Source: Sipunculus nudus (taxonomy: Eukaryota > Annelida > Sipuncula > Golfingiida > Sipunculidae). From it: a stretch of DNA of 64,000 nucleotides. Below the pieces are notes generated by a model. It did no database searches and had not been told where the DNA came from. It worked only from the letters and a program-made list of their open reading frames with translations. A program made the translations under genes and the position numbers. Of this stretch, positions 31,644 through 44,000 are shown one piece after another (position 1 is the first letter of the stretch; every line of letters starts with the position of its first letter). The stretch is taken from contig CM049312.1 in the NCBI GenBank assembly GCA_026874595.1, positions 55,431,429 through 55,495,428 on the forward strand, written 5' to 3'.

Positions 31644-32105
31644 ATGTGATTTCTGGCGGACTCTATAGACATATAAAAGAATTGTAGTTAATTCCTGCTG
31701 AGAAAAATTCATATGTAACACCTCTGCGGTAGATGTATGTGGTTGTTAATTACAAGCTGTTAGAAAAGACCCAACACGTGCCCATGTGGACAAACAGGAG
31801 AGCTATGTAATCTGAGGTGGCTGACTGCACAGTACCTGTTACAAGTGAGAGTATGGGAAGCAACACCATATTTTGTCATTTGCAAAACTCTAGTTTATCT
31901 TATTAACTGCTTGATGTCCTTTTAGAAATATTTGGATTACAATTATACCATTTTTAGCAGCAGCCCCCCACATGTTATAAAGACATAGATATAAACAAAA
32001 CAGACAGCCTGGGATCAGCATTTTTTTGGTTATTTTTATGAAAGGTTCAAGACATCAGTTTATTGCATATTCATCAGATGTTAGAATGGACCCCTTTAAA
32101 TTTCT
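31644..32105 (+). repeat. Dispersed repeat pair, copy 1 (partner 50234-50640)
   Basis: Starts TGTGATTTCTGGC and includes AATTCCTGCTGAGAAAAA, CCCCACATGTTATAAA, ATAAACAAA-CAG-CAGCCT and a CCCCTTTAA end, in the same order as at 50234-50640. Not conserved as protein. Overlaps the probable TRMT2A 3' UTR. Confidence 0.65.
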
Positions 32106-32125
32106 AGTGTCTGCCATGTGGTATA

Positions 32126-32200
32126 CAGTATAACCTCGTTTTTCCACCGACATCTTGACCACAAGAATAATGGTGAGGATGGTCAATCATTTTGGGTATC
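32126..32200 (+). repeat. CAGTATAACCTCG transposon end
   Basis: TACAGTATAACCTCGTTTTT then CCACCGACATCTTGACCAC resembles the left ends of Tigger/pogo-like MITEs in this window. No partner end found. Confidence 0.4.
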
Positions 32201-32523
32201 AATTTTTATTGAAGACACTTTGCTGATGTATATTAAGAACATACAGACATGTAGTAATCCATGCTTGATGGCTGATTATTTTGACTTGGAAGTGGTGGTT
32301 GACAAAGGGGAAATGATAAATAATCTTGGACAATATAAAACATGATATTTTGAAAAAATACCCTGATAACATGAGACCATGGGGATATGTGGCAAATTAA
32401 TGAAGGTATACCATATTTGATACATTGGACTAAAAGAATAATGTTGCTAGCGCTGGGAACTTCTTAATTTCAAGAAGTTGTATTTTAGCTCATTAATATA
32501 TAGATATAAATGTGGTTTACAGG

Positions 32524-32529
32524 AATAAA
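32524..32529 (+). terminator. Candidate polyadenylation signal for TRMT2A
   Basis: First AATAAA downstream of the stop codon, 1.26 kb away, followed within about 25 bases by GTGTTGTTTTT. Plausible but unsupported by transcript data. Confidence 0.35.
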
Positions 32530-32898
32530 GTCATGATATCACAGTGTTGTTTTTATTATCTGTACATGCATGATCTCAATGGATATCACTTTAAATACTT
32601 AATAATTATTAGATCATCCCTCACTTCAAGCCCTTGAGACTTAGATCTAACTAAAGGTCTTGGATTATTTACCTCATATGTGACAATACTGGTCTATGTG
32701 ACACCATATTCTCCCATTCATTCAGAAATATAAACCTACCATGTGTATATAATATTCATTCTGGATATGTTAGACCTTTGCATCATTAATATAAATTCCT
32801 TGTGTAAGGCATGATTTCATAATCAGTAATGTTAAACTACATAGGAAATGAAATATTAATAGGGTTAACAGAACGCTAGGGGAGTCGTTTTTATTGTT

Positions 32899-33637
32899 TT
32901 TTAGCTCTGCTGACTGAAAGTCAACTGAGGTATAGATATGGCGCATTGTCTGGCTGGCCATCTGGCCGTCCATTAGCAGGGCACAAATCGTAACAGCTGG
33001 ACCTAGAAACTTCCAAGTGTACATCTGTAGAGTTCAATAAAAAATCTCCTTGGAAACCTGAAAATGGGTCAGTGTGACGTATATCCTCCGAACTATAGGG
33101 TTGTAAGAACCCCCAAGAATAATTAAATATTTGATACAAAACCTCCAGTAACTTGATAATTAATGCATGGATTGCCATGAATCTTGCCTTGTGGTTTAAT
33201 CTGTGTCCTGAAACCTTGTGTTGTTTATTAGATACCCACTTGAATAAGCGGATGCCCCATATTAATCACCTCATCCGTTCATCTTTCTGCAAAATTTGTT
33301 TCCTGATAATAACTACAGTTTTGATTGACATACTGATTTCAAACTTGACTTCTATATGGCCCACCTCCAACACAAACTAAAAAGATTGTGGATGCATTTT
33401 AAGTCAAACTATTCAACCCAAACCTTCCACGTGGCGCACCTGCAAATAGGGGAAGGTTCTTATTGATTTTGGGGTCACTAGGCATCCATTTACAAATTAT
33501 TATACAAAATTGAAAACTCCAGTTTGGGTAGACAGGTTGGTTGCACTGATTATGCGACCCATATTTTGAAAATAAAACTCATAAACTTATCCTTATAGAC
33601 AAATTCATCTGAGCGTCTAGACCCATGGGTCCCAAGT
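32899..33637 (+). mobile_element. GCTCAG-family element, short divergent copy F
   Basis: Left end TTTTAGCTCTGCTGACTGAA with AGTCAACTGAGGT completing the palindrome, then GGCTGGCCATCTGGCCGTCC in place of the GTCC run. Right end TCTGAGCGTCTAGACCCATG then GGTCCCAAGTT. 739 bp with a different interior. Confidence 0.6.
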
Positions 33638-34217
33638 TTAAAAGTTTTGATGCAGATGGATTGGGTCTAGCCAGGAGGGAGGCTAAGTTTTTAATTTGGG
33701 GAGATGGAAGAGTTATAAGTAGACAAGAGTGACAATTCTATGGTATATGAATGAACCCTTTTTGTGAATTTCTTGAATGTAAAAATTATTACATGAAAGG
33801 TTTCACATCTCACCACATTTGCTCCATGGAATAACAGAACTCAAACAAAAGAGGGTGATTCACCAAGAAGACTGACCTTTCAGGAAAGTTTATTGAACAT
33901 GAAGGACAGAATAGAAACATGCACACAGTCAAACATACAAATGTATATACAGGTCATTTACAAGTATCATACAGTTTGGTAACAGCGTCAGCATGATGTA
34001 TACAAAATCTTTGTGTGTTTTTTCCAACTGACATTTTCACTTAAATAAACAAATATATATATATATAATTATATACTTGGCACTGTCTTTTCTTCTTAAA
34101 TAGGATATAATGTGAACCTGGATTTTTTTATTTATTAACTGATGTTTTACATTACTGATGGGCAGAGTTCTTATTAACTTGTGCTTTGCTGGTGGTTCAC
34201 CTAAACAATATTAATTA

Positions 34218-34480
34218 GGACCAAAAAAATAAAAGGTATGGTTCTCAGGCATCGCCCATGTCAATTTCAACCTCCTGCATAAAAAATATTTATTTTGATT
34301 TTCATCTTTCAAGAAGATGAAATGTTACAATTTTGAGAATTTTCCTTTGTTATGTAGTGTTGTAACCTGTTAAGAAAGAAAAATTATGATATTATCATGC
34401 TTTTTCCCTGATTATATGACATTTTTATCAAGACATACAAAAAACCTGCCTGCCTGAGAACCATACCTTTTTTTTTGGTT
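34218..34480 (+). mobile_element. PIF/Harbinger-like MITE, copy 2
   Basis: GGACCAAAAAAATAAAAGGT then ATGGTTCTCAGGCA at left, CTGCCTGAGAACCATACCTT at right. TTA flanks both ends (34215-34217 and 34481-34483), fitting the 3-bp target duplication of PIF/Harbinger. 263 bp, internally shorter than copy 1. Confidence 0.75.
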
Positions 34481-34924
34481 TTAAGATTATTTATAAGCCT
34501 CATGTGGTGTCAGCTTCACTCTACTGATGCGTGTGTTTATCCTTTGAATCACAGCTGTTTTATAAGCTGCCATGGTGATGTTTTCATTAAACCAGAGCAG
34601 ATGATATTCTTGTATGAAATTATCATGTACACGATAAACCACCATATACCATAGCCCTTAAATTTCAAATTAAATTTCACAAATGGTATAATAATTCCAG
34701 GTATGACTAATATTTGTTTTTATAATAGCCTTGTCATTGCATTTAGATATTTACATTTTCATCATAAACTTTTTATTTTCACTGCATTAAAGTGTGGCAA
34801 TAACTTACATGAAATATTATTTATCATGATGAATATAAAATATAAAATTCCGGAACATATTTAAGCTCTCCCAGGAGCTTTCAGTAATTTTACATTGATA
34901 TCTCTTTCTAAATTTTTTTTGTTC

Positions 34925-35639
34925 AAGCTCTGATCTCATGGGATCTCATTTTCACAAGCATCTCATAAAAAAAAACTGATATCCAAAAAATGAAAGATTA
35001 CCTCCATGCAAAACTTATTAATGTATTACTTTAGCTTTTAATTATCTTTTTAAATAGCTGGCACCTTCATGAACATCTCTCCATTATGAACACCTCTTTA
35101 TAATGAACATTTAGGCAGTCCCATGAAGACTCGAGAGGCCCATAACCTCTCTAATACAGACACCTAATTGTGTCTAAATCCTAGGTGCCTCAAGTGTCTG
35201 ATTTATAGGATGTGGCACTGTATATAAAGGATATTTTGTGCAGAATATGAAAAAGTATTACAAAAAGCTTTGATCTCATGGGATCTCATTTTCACAAGCA
35301 TCTCATAAAAAAAACTGATATCCAAAATATGAAAGATTACCTCCATGCTAAACTTATTAATGTATTACTTTAGCTTTTAATTATCTTTTTAAATAATTCA
35401 ATGTAATGTGTGTGTTTTGTTTCTTCAGCTTTTACTTTGTTTTGTCTCCATCATGTAGTTTAAACCATCTAATGTACTTTCAATGCTGTAAATTTATTTC
35501 TTTTATAAGATTGTTAATATTAATTTCTCTTGATAAACACCTGCTTATCTGGAGAAATATACATTTCTCTGTTACAACATACATTTGTAAATGTATGCAA
35601 AATGTATCTATATTTATGTCATTGTGATTTAACATTTCA

Positions 35640-35684
<45 letters not shown>

Positions 35685-36112
35685 TGTCTAATTTGCTAAG
35701 GTTATATCATCAGAAGTTCAAAAGTAATAAACTTCATGTACTTCTCAAGTATGGAAGTTTATTTGCTAGTCCCTTTGAGATTTTTCTGTATATCGTTGTC
35801 TCATGCAAAAATCACATTTTCAAGTCTTGACTCTATGATAAAGTTCAGATCTAGGTTATAAATATGCATGACATATATAATAAGTGCATTGACTTGCCAA
35901 TCAGCTGGCACCTTCATGATCATCTCTCCATTATGAACACCTCTTTATAATGAACATTTAGGCAGTCCCGTGAAAACTCGAGAGGCCCATAACCTCTCTA
36001 ATATAGACACCTAATTGTGTCTAAATCCTAGGTGCCTCAAGTGTCTGATTTATAGGATGTGGCACTGTATATAAAGGATATTTTGTGCAGAATATGAAAA
36101 AGTATTACAAAA
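34925..36112 (+). repeat. Interleaved segmental duplication A-B-A'-X-B'
   Basis: Segment A (34925-35057, TGATCTCATGGGATCTCATT) recurs as A' (35268-35398). Segment B (35058-35267, AGCTGGCACCTTCATGA) recurs as B' (35902-36112). Each pair is about 97% alike by eye. B carries CAGTCCC and a TGGCACTGTATATA end similar to the CAGTGGAACC transposon remnants. Confidence 0.85.
35641..35683 (+). repeat. (ATT)14 microsatellite
   Basis: Uninterrupted ATT trinucleotide run between A' and B'. Confidence 0.95.
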
Positions 36113-36337
36113 CATGTCCACAGACATTTAATGAGCAGGTGTGCTTTATTGTGTTAACTTTCCAATTTCTTTATGCATGGCAGAGATGTACACCCAGGTC
36201 ATAAAATTGCTCTTTCTCAATAGGTCTGCATATTTTTTTGTCACATGGAACATTACCCAAATATCAAAATACACTTTTATAACATTAACAAGGTAATACT
36301 GCTGGCTAAACAATAATACATGGCTCAACACTGACAA

Positions 36338-36476
36338 GCCTTGGTTTTACCTACTTTATGGTAATTACCATACAGTATATATACATGAATCTATACAAGC
36401 GTTGAGTTGGTAACTACCATACAGTATATGTACAGGCCTTGGTTTACCACCTTTATGGTAATTACCATATATATAT
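36338..36476 (+). repeat. Duplicated 16-bp perfect palindrome
   Basis: TATGGTAATTACCATA occurs at 36357-36372 and 36454-36469, each preceded by GCCTTGGTTT-ACC and followed by AT repeats, with a period of about 98 bases. A third, partial version (GGTAACTACCATACAGTATA) lies between them. Confidence 0.8.
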
Positions 36477-39299
36477 ATATAGATATACACATGGACTCAG
36501 AATTAAGTAGTTTCCTCAGCTGCTGTGGGACAGGAGTTGCATAGCTGTGTGTCAGGTTTATTAAAGCCAAAGTTCAAATTAGTTTGTTAAAAGATAAAAA
36601 CACATGACTAAGAAGAAAATGCATTTGTGGCTTTTAACACTAAAAAGATGACAAAATTTAAAGCATCACTTGGCATTTTGTTGCTTGCAAGCTCCAGTTA
36701 TCCATTTGTTTTCAACTTTTCTTTTATATGCCTGTAAATCTCCCCTATCATGATCTTAATATGTAGCACAAGACTGGAGTATCTGATGGCTAAATTAGAA
36801 CATTGCCAAAAAAGCTATAACAGTGTACTGTATAGTCTAGTGTATTTGAAATCTAACTATCCATTACAATGTCTGGGTATAAAAAAATAACTTTCTAGAG
36901 TAATAAATTTCTGGAGTAATTTTTTATGTTGTTTTCTTCACATTATCACGGAGGCACTTTTGAAACTGAATTGGAAAGTGAGTAGTTAAGTAATTTCAGC
37001 CAATGAACCTTTCACCAAATTACCCATTTTCTTACCCTGGAAAATAAATATTATAATTATATAGGAATTAAATATGACTTAAACATGTTAAGCTGGATAT
37101 GCTTCACACCGTATATTAATGTAGAGATTCTGACGCTAGGAGATTAAAAGCATTATGGGCAAGAACGGCAAGATATATAGTGTCTCCTGCATCCTGTAAT
37201 TACATCATCATTGTCGAGGATATTTATAGATATGTTATTCAAATTGTTTCCAGCCTTTTATTTTGAGGTAATAACCATCTGTAATAATGGTTTATAGTAC
37301 AATTACTGATCACATGACCTTATCCACATGGGTAGGTCAAGGACATTACTCACAGGTCAAGGTCATTTCATAGCTTATGTACAAAAGTACCAGTATGCTG
37401 AATAAAATGAATTTATATTTGGTACAGAACCTTATCATTATTAAAAATAAATAGGATATAATGTATCATAGATGGATCTTCTGAAACTTTCAGTTTTTGT
37501 GACCAAATTGAGCATCACAGACGCCTCAGGAAACTGAAAGTGATTGATATTCACTTTCATTTTCATGCTTTCACTGTTATTACAAACTGCAGTGTCATCA
37601 CTTGCAGCTTATGTGGTGAGCAAATTTCTACAACCGGGATTTTATTTTGTATCAAATTTTTACCAAAATATTACATGGCACTACTTAGTGGTAAGACATA
37701 AAACTAAGTTCCATCTGGTATATAGCTATTTCAGAGCATTTCTTCATCAGAAGTTATAATATTATGCTTCCAATAATGATGTAATAAAAGTACTGATTGA
37801 TATTAAATCACAATAGTAACCTCATGTATATCGATCAACACTGTGGTGCAACTGGTTTTTCTTGTTTAATACAGCACAATTGCAGCATGTGATCATTGTG
37901 TGTATTAAAGATTTTCATCTACATAATCCATTCCAACACCACTGTCTACCTGTTTTCAAAAAATAATTCTAATATAATCCATGGATAAACTAAAAGCAAC
38001 AAACAAGACAGGAATATGTAATTTTTGGCACAACAGAAAAATGATGTGCAGAAAATTTATTATTTAACTTTTACGGCAATAATAGTACAGGATGAAAATA
38101 AGCGAAGCATCTTTGGTAACTTTTTAGTATGATGAGCAACTTTTCAGTACACTTGTATTTCTCAATAATCATTATGCAATTTCTCAGTTCTTTCCAGTAA
38201 CAATTAATCTCACTAAAGTCCTTTTTTTTAACTTTAAGTACCTTTCAGTATATTTACCATACCTTTTCAGTATATATTCCTTAGTGCAGTAATTCATTCT
38301 CTCGGTTAATTTGTTTTATGACTAGAGTAGAAAAATGATTTTTTCTCATATTTTCTTTCCCTTTTGCAGGACTTAGGTATTAAGGTGAAGTATTATTTTC
38401 ACTCTGATTATCCAAAGCTGCCTGCGAGTGTATTTGTCTGTGTAACTGGAACTGAGGAAAATCAGGTGGACAAGGGTAGTGGAATGGACTATAGGTGTAC
38501 TGGAGTATATTAAATACACTGGCCCTGGAGTAATGAATATTACTCAAACCAAATACTGCGAACAAGTTATATAATATTGACCTTACATCTGGTTACAAAT
38601 TAATGCTAACAGCATTTTACACAATATTGCACATATTAATCATTGCAAATTTACCAAATTTGATAAGTTTATATACAAATTATGATATACGTGCCAAATA
38701 TGGCCATCTTGGAACATAAATTTTGCATATATTTATAAATTGCTACCTATACATTTCCAAAATGAATAAATATTGTAAATATGCAAAGTGTTAATCAGCT
38801 AACAGGTGAATATATACTTCAGTAAAGCTGAATTTATAGTACTTTCTAAATTAATGTATAAATACATCTCAAAGCATGCAATACAAGCTAGGCATATGCA
38901 GAAAAACAGTATATTCAATGCAAACTATTGTTCTAATAATAATCAACATTGTGCTATAAACAGTACAAACAATGTATATATGCTTGATCTTTCATTTAGA
39001 ATTCTTGGTTTACTACTTCTAATTGATATGGATCACAATTCTAATTTTGCATGAGAGAACGTGTATAAAATCATGGTATAAGATAATCCTATCAAATGCC
39101 TCGCACTCATCACACAACGTTCACATACATCCTTATTTATTGCATTTCAGTCAGTGTTAGTTTGTTCTAGTTAATGTGTCAGGTCTATTCAAAATGCTTG
39201 TATCAACAATATTTTCTTAATTGTATTTATCCTCTGTGTTGTCTTTTTATGGTAATTGCCCCCGTTTTTTTTAAAACCTTGCATGCAGAGGATCATGTC

Positions 39300-40145
39300 C
39301 AAAAGTTTTTTTTTTTTTTTTGGGGGGGGGGGCAGGATACAGGGGTAGTGTGTAAGAGTTAAGCTAGAGTTTGTGGTATGAATTTTTGTTTCAATTTGAT
39401 CAAATGTAAAGTTAAAGCACTTTTTGCTTTTAATGTGATGACAGTGGTAAATATATATGGCTAAAGTTTATCAACAGGGACAGAAATTAACCCTTTCATG
39501 GTCCAAATGTGTGAGTTGGTGAGCCAACCCCACACCCATGTTTCCCAGCTGATAAATGCCTTATGTATGCTATTTTCTCTAATTTCTGACAATCTGGGAT
39601 GGTTTAGTCATCTGGTTTGTGATGATTTGGTACTTTTATTTTGTATGCAATATTTAAAATACATTTACTGGTTTCTTCACTGATCAACACAAGATATATG
39701 ATGCCCTCTGTTTATATAAAAGTGAGAACAAGAGAAAACAGATGAATCAGCATGACAAATAGTGTCACAAGTATTACAATTAATGACTCTGGTAATCCAG
39801 TAATGCAACTAAACAGCACCATTATCATAATAGTTGAGGAGAGGACAATTAATGTGAGAAGGGACAAGTCCACATGCTGAAAGACACAGAACAAATCAAC
39901 ATCATGAGACTCGAGATGAAAATATGTCACCCTGGAGAAGACTTCTGCTGTTTATAATAATGATGAAGATGATGGTCTTGGCATTGTTCATGATGTACAT
40001 GATTATGATGATGACTTTAAATCAATACTTGGTATGGTTATAATGCTGACGATGACAAAAACATGCTGATGATGCAAATGAAGTCAAATGGGTGGCAAAG
40101 ATGTAAAAGAACATTATTTTACTGGGGGGGGGGGGGGGGGTTAGG
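39300..40145. repeat. Simple-sequence tracts in the intergenic region
   Basis: A T run joined to a G run (39306-39332), GATGATGA-rich sequence (about 39958-40080), and a poly-G run (40124-40141). Confidence 0.7.
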
Positions 40146-40348
40146 TACTATTTTCAGCAGTAATATTTGCACTGATAATAATATTAATATGATTATAACA
40201 TTAAGTACAGTCACATTAGGGGGATCTGCTGCTGCTGCATTCCTTACACAATCCATCCTCTGACCACATTTATAACTAAAAGGATAATTTCAGTTCACTA
40301 TTTTGATTTTTCAATTATTTAATTTTGACCATCTGCTCAAAACTAAAG

Positions 40349-40354
40349 TTTATT
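40349..40354 (-). terminator. Candidate polyadenylation signal for GIT
   Basis: TTTATT on the + strand (AATAAA on the - strand), about 520 bases past the GIT stop codon. The first such hexamer I noticed; not confirmed. Confidence 0.3.
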
Positions 40355-40872
40355 TTAAGGTACCAAAGCAGCCAACAGGTACAAGCACAAACGTGTCAGT
40401 TCCAGACTCTTGATTATAACAACAGGCAATAAGGCTACCAGGAACATTTTGAAACAAATGGATTAATCTCTGATACACATGGGTTCTGTAAAAGTTGTAA
40501 AGATTCCTTTTATCTCAAGTCAAGTGGCACTTCTCTCATAGAAATTTCATAACAAGATGCAACTGCAAAACTATTGTGGCACATAAAATTCAGGTTTAAG
40601 CATTACACATGTACATTCATTTCTCAACAATATTAAACTGGGAATACAAATTGCTGTGCAGACTTGCTCTAAAATTAGGCAAACATATTACGTGCTTTGT
40701 ACTGAAGCTAATGATTATACAGCAAACTCAACAATTCCTGAGCATAACATAAACCCTGTCGAGAACTTCTACAAAATAAAACAGCAAATTCAGGTTACTA
40801 AATAACTGAACATGCAAACTGTACAATGATCAATGTGGTCATGTGACTTAAACTGAACATCATGTGACTAGT

Positions 40873-41067
40873 TTACTCAAAGAGTACAACAAGCTCCTTC
40901 TCAGCTTTGGCTATTTGGTATGCGCACTGTATGACTTGCTGCGTCTTCAACTTGGCATCGATCTGACCTTCCCCCTGACCCACTGGAGCGGCACATTCTT
41001 CCTTTAATTTCATCGCTCCATTAATCAACAACTGTAAAGCTGTACACACCCTGTCATTGCGGAGTTT
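40873..41067 (-). CDS. GIT1/GIT2: GIT last exon: C-terminal helical bundle and stop
   Basis: Encodes KLRNDRVCTALQLLINGAMK, then KTQQVIQCAYQIAKAEKELV and VLFE with TAA at 40875-40873. TQQVIQCAY-IAKA-K-LV is the conserved end of the focal-adhesion-targeting-like bundle that binds the paxillin LD motif. Confidence 0.96.
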   Translation of the reverse strand, partial: KLRNDRVCTALQLLINGAMKLKEECAAPVGQGEGQIDAKLKTQQVIQCAYQIAKAEKELVVLFE

Positions 41068-44000
41068 CTGAAAGAGAGAAATAATAGAACATAGGATAGA
41101 ATAGATACTATCGATATTTAATGCAAAGCCACTTGCTTCTTGCTGCTCATCACAATCAAATGCTGTATGGATTTACTCATGCATAATTAGCCGTTTCAGA
41201 CTTCTACCACTAGGCAGCATGCACATAGGAGAGGATTGCTTCAGTATTAGAATGAGTGTTTATCATAATTAATTCAAGTTTTCTCAGCAAGATGTTGTAT
41301 TTAATGAAGCCCTGAATGGTTATTTACATGAAATGACCAGTAAAAATCATTATTTGCGAAATATATGGTAAAGAATTCGACCTTTGTACATGACGTCACT
41401 TCATGTCAGAGGTTGCATGTCTGCATCAACAAGCTTGGATTCACTTATCAAAAGCAGCCAATTTCTGCAAAATCCTGGGGACAAGTATATATAAACGCAT
41501 TCTAGAAGTGTTTTTCTTTTAACACTAGTATATGTTGATAGGTTGACCAAAGAAGGCCCATTAATTTATTTATATGATTTATATAAAGTTTTTTTTTCAA
41601 TCATTTACTGTGCAGGGTACAAGTCTAGTCCGGCCTCCAATAACTTAAAAGGGCTCTCAAAGCTGGTGATATGTTCAGAAGCAGGTTACAAGTCCATGTG
41701 TGATGTAATTTTTCCTTATCTCCTATTAGTTCCCTGCAGATCATGCCACATTATGAGCTGTTCATGTGAAAGGCAACAAAATGCAGCTTCCATAGGAAAG
41801 TTGCATGTGCTCTGTCAGCAGACTTTATCAGACTGCGGAACTGCTACTTTTTGCCGATAGACCACGTTTCATCGCAAATGACAAAACTGTCGCAACAACA
41901 AGTAAGTGGCCATGTGCAGGACACTAAGAGTTTGTATAATACTACTCTCGCCTCATGCAACTGTTTTAAGAAATCTGAAAACAAACATGATAATTTTCTT
42001 AATCTTTTTAAATAAAGTAAACGAGCAGAAATGTATATAGAGTGAAGTCAACATTACCTGTGGGAAAAGCCTGGCCATATCATTCACTGCTGTTACAATC
42101 TTCTCCGCACATACACTATAGCTATAAAGATACAAAGGAAAATAACTACGGAGTACCAGCATAGCATGGAATTAACTTCAATATTACTATTTCATTCATT
42201 ATTATTGTTTAAGTTCTTCATTATTGTTGACTCAGATTCATAGTTTTCTTGTTAAGAGAAAAGTTTTACAACTTATGGCCAAATCTGACACCCTTCAATT
42301 GACAAAATCAGTCCATTAATCATGATCAGTTAACAATGATCCATATATTATTATTCCTATTACACTTATGGTGAAACTTAAATAACTGCACATTTACACA
42401 TTTTTATTTATATTTCATAATCATTTCTAAAGTAAAAATCCACATGCCTTGATGTAAGGGAGACACTATTTCAGTTCACTTCATGTTTTTAAAATTACAA
42501 TACAATATTTAATATTTAAACAAAAACCAGTGTTTCTTTTACAGTAATAAATAAGAGAAACAGTGAACAATCAATTTTAAGATCATCACTAAAATTCCAC
42601 ATTATGATATATTTTTCTAAGGGGTAATTTTAAATCCATATGATTGATGAGCTCAAAGCAGCTAAATGTGTTTGATATTGGTGCCGCCACCTGGTGACAG
42701 CTACTACACTTACAGCTCCATTACCCATTGGACACCACAGTACTGATAATAATTACCTCTCCTGTTTGCCCTCCTGAGCATTCCGTAACAGTTCCTGTAT
42801 TTTCTTTGTGATCTTCTCTGTTTTCTTCACGATATCTTCTTGCGGGGGAAGTGACATTTCTTCATGACTACCGGGTATAGTCTTAACAATAGGTCTGTCT
42901 GACCACGTCATATCTGTAGGCGTGGCTTGGCTGCTATCAGACCTCCCACTGTCAATCAAATATCAAGCACATCAGTCTTATGCATAATAATTATATTTTG
43001 TGATTAGCTACTAATATCCTGCATACACCTAATCAGTGACTGTGAACTTTAAATCAGTGCATAAAATATATTCTAAATGTAATAATCACCAAAAATTAGC
43101 CATCATTCATCTGACATGACCTTCTGCATAACACAAATTATTATATTATAAAATACAAACTGATTAAACTTATGAAATAAGACCCGGTATATTTTATCAT
43201 TACTTTTTAATATAATTTAGGCAAAGACCTAGACCTAATTCTGGAATCTAAATGTAATATTACTATTCTAATCAAATAATATTTTTTTCAAAACAATTCT
43301 TTTTCAATTCCATATCTGTGAGATGACTGAAGTTTTCAAATAAATCAAAATGACCTTTCACAAGTTGAAATGTAATTTAAAAAATAAACAAATATCTTGA
43401 TAAACAGGAAAAACAAATTCCTCTAAAATGATTTTTTTTAAACAAAATTTAAAGTTTTATGATTATTTCCCTGACCTTGACCTTCCACTGCTGGAGCTAT
43501 CCCTGTGGAGGTCATGTTCTGTGTGTTCATCATTGTCATAATCTGATTCACCATTCGCCCCCGACTCTGGCCTCTGTAGAAACAATCCACGGCCTGGACT
43601 GGAACTTGTTGTGCTAATTGTGGAGCCTTCAGGTGTTATTGGCAGCAGTGAAATCTGAAGACAGGAATAAATAAAATAATAATCAAAAATGTAATTTAAT
43701 CAATATTTTATAAATATAATAATCATCAATATCAAGAAATGACAGTTCCATGTTTTCATGTTTGTGGGTTTCTTATATGTATTTAACAATATTTTCCTTT
43801 ATCTGATATTCTATATAAATTATATTTTTATTTTTTAATTTATAGACCTTATACAATCATTCATTAGCTTCTTTAAATGTCTCAAACACTTATCCAAAAT
43901 GCTTTGGCTCATCCAGAGTACTTGCACATAGTGCAAACTATGTTTCCGTAATGCTAACTTAAAACAAACTGTTCTCTTCTGAGGGGTATTATATATTGCA

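Larger units (their letters stand above)
31265..40872. other. Intergenic region between the TRMT2A and GIT stop codons
   Basis: No convincing gene in 9.6 kb. It holds the TRMT2A 3' UTR, repeat pairs (31644 with 50234; 34925 with 35268; 35058 with 35902), a MITE, GCTCAG copy F, simple repeats, and probably the GIT 3' UTR at its right end. ORFs here, for example 37544-37759, are hydrophobic AT-rich artefacts without motifs or splice context. Confidence 0.6.

Noticed and set aside
35406-35627. Short ORFs in the intergenic region (also 37544-37759, 38806-39054, 39498-39683)
   Set aside because: AT-driven, Phe/Tyr/Leu/Ile-rich sequences with no domain; expected by chance at this base composition.
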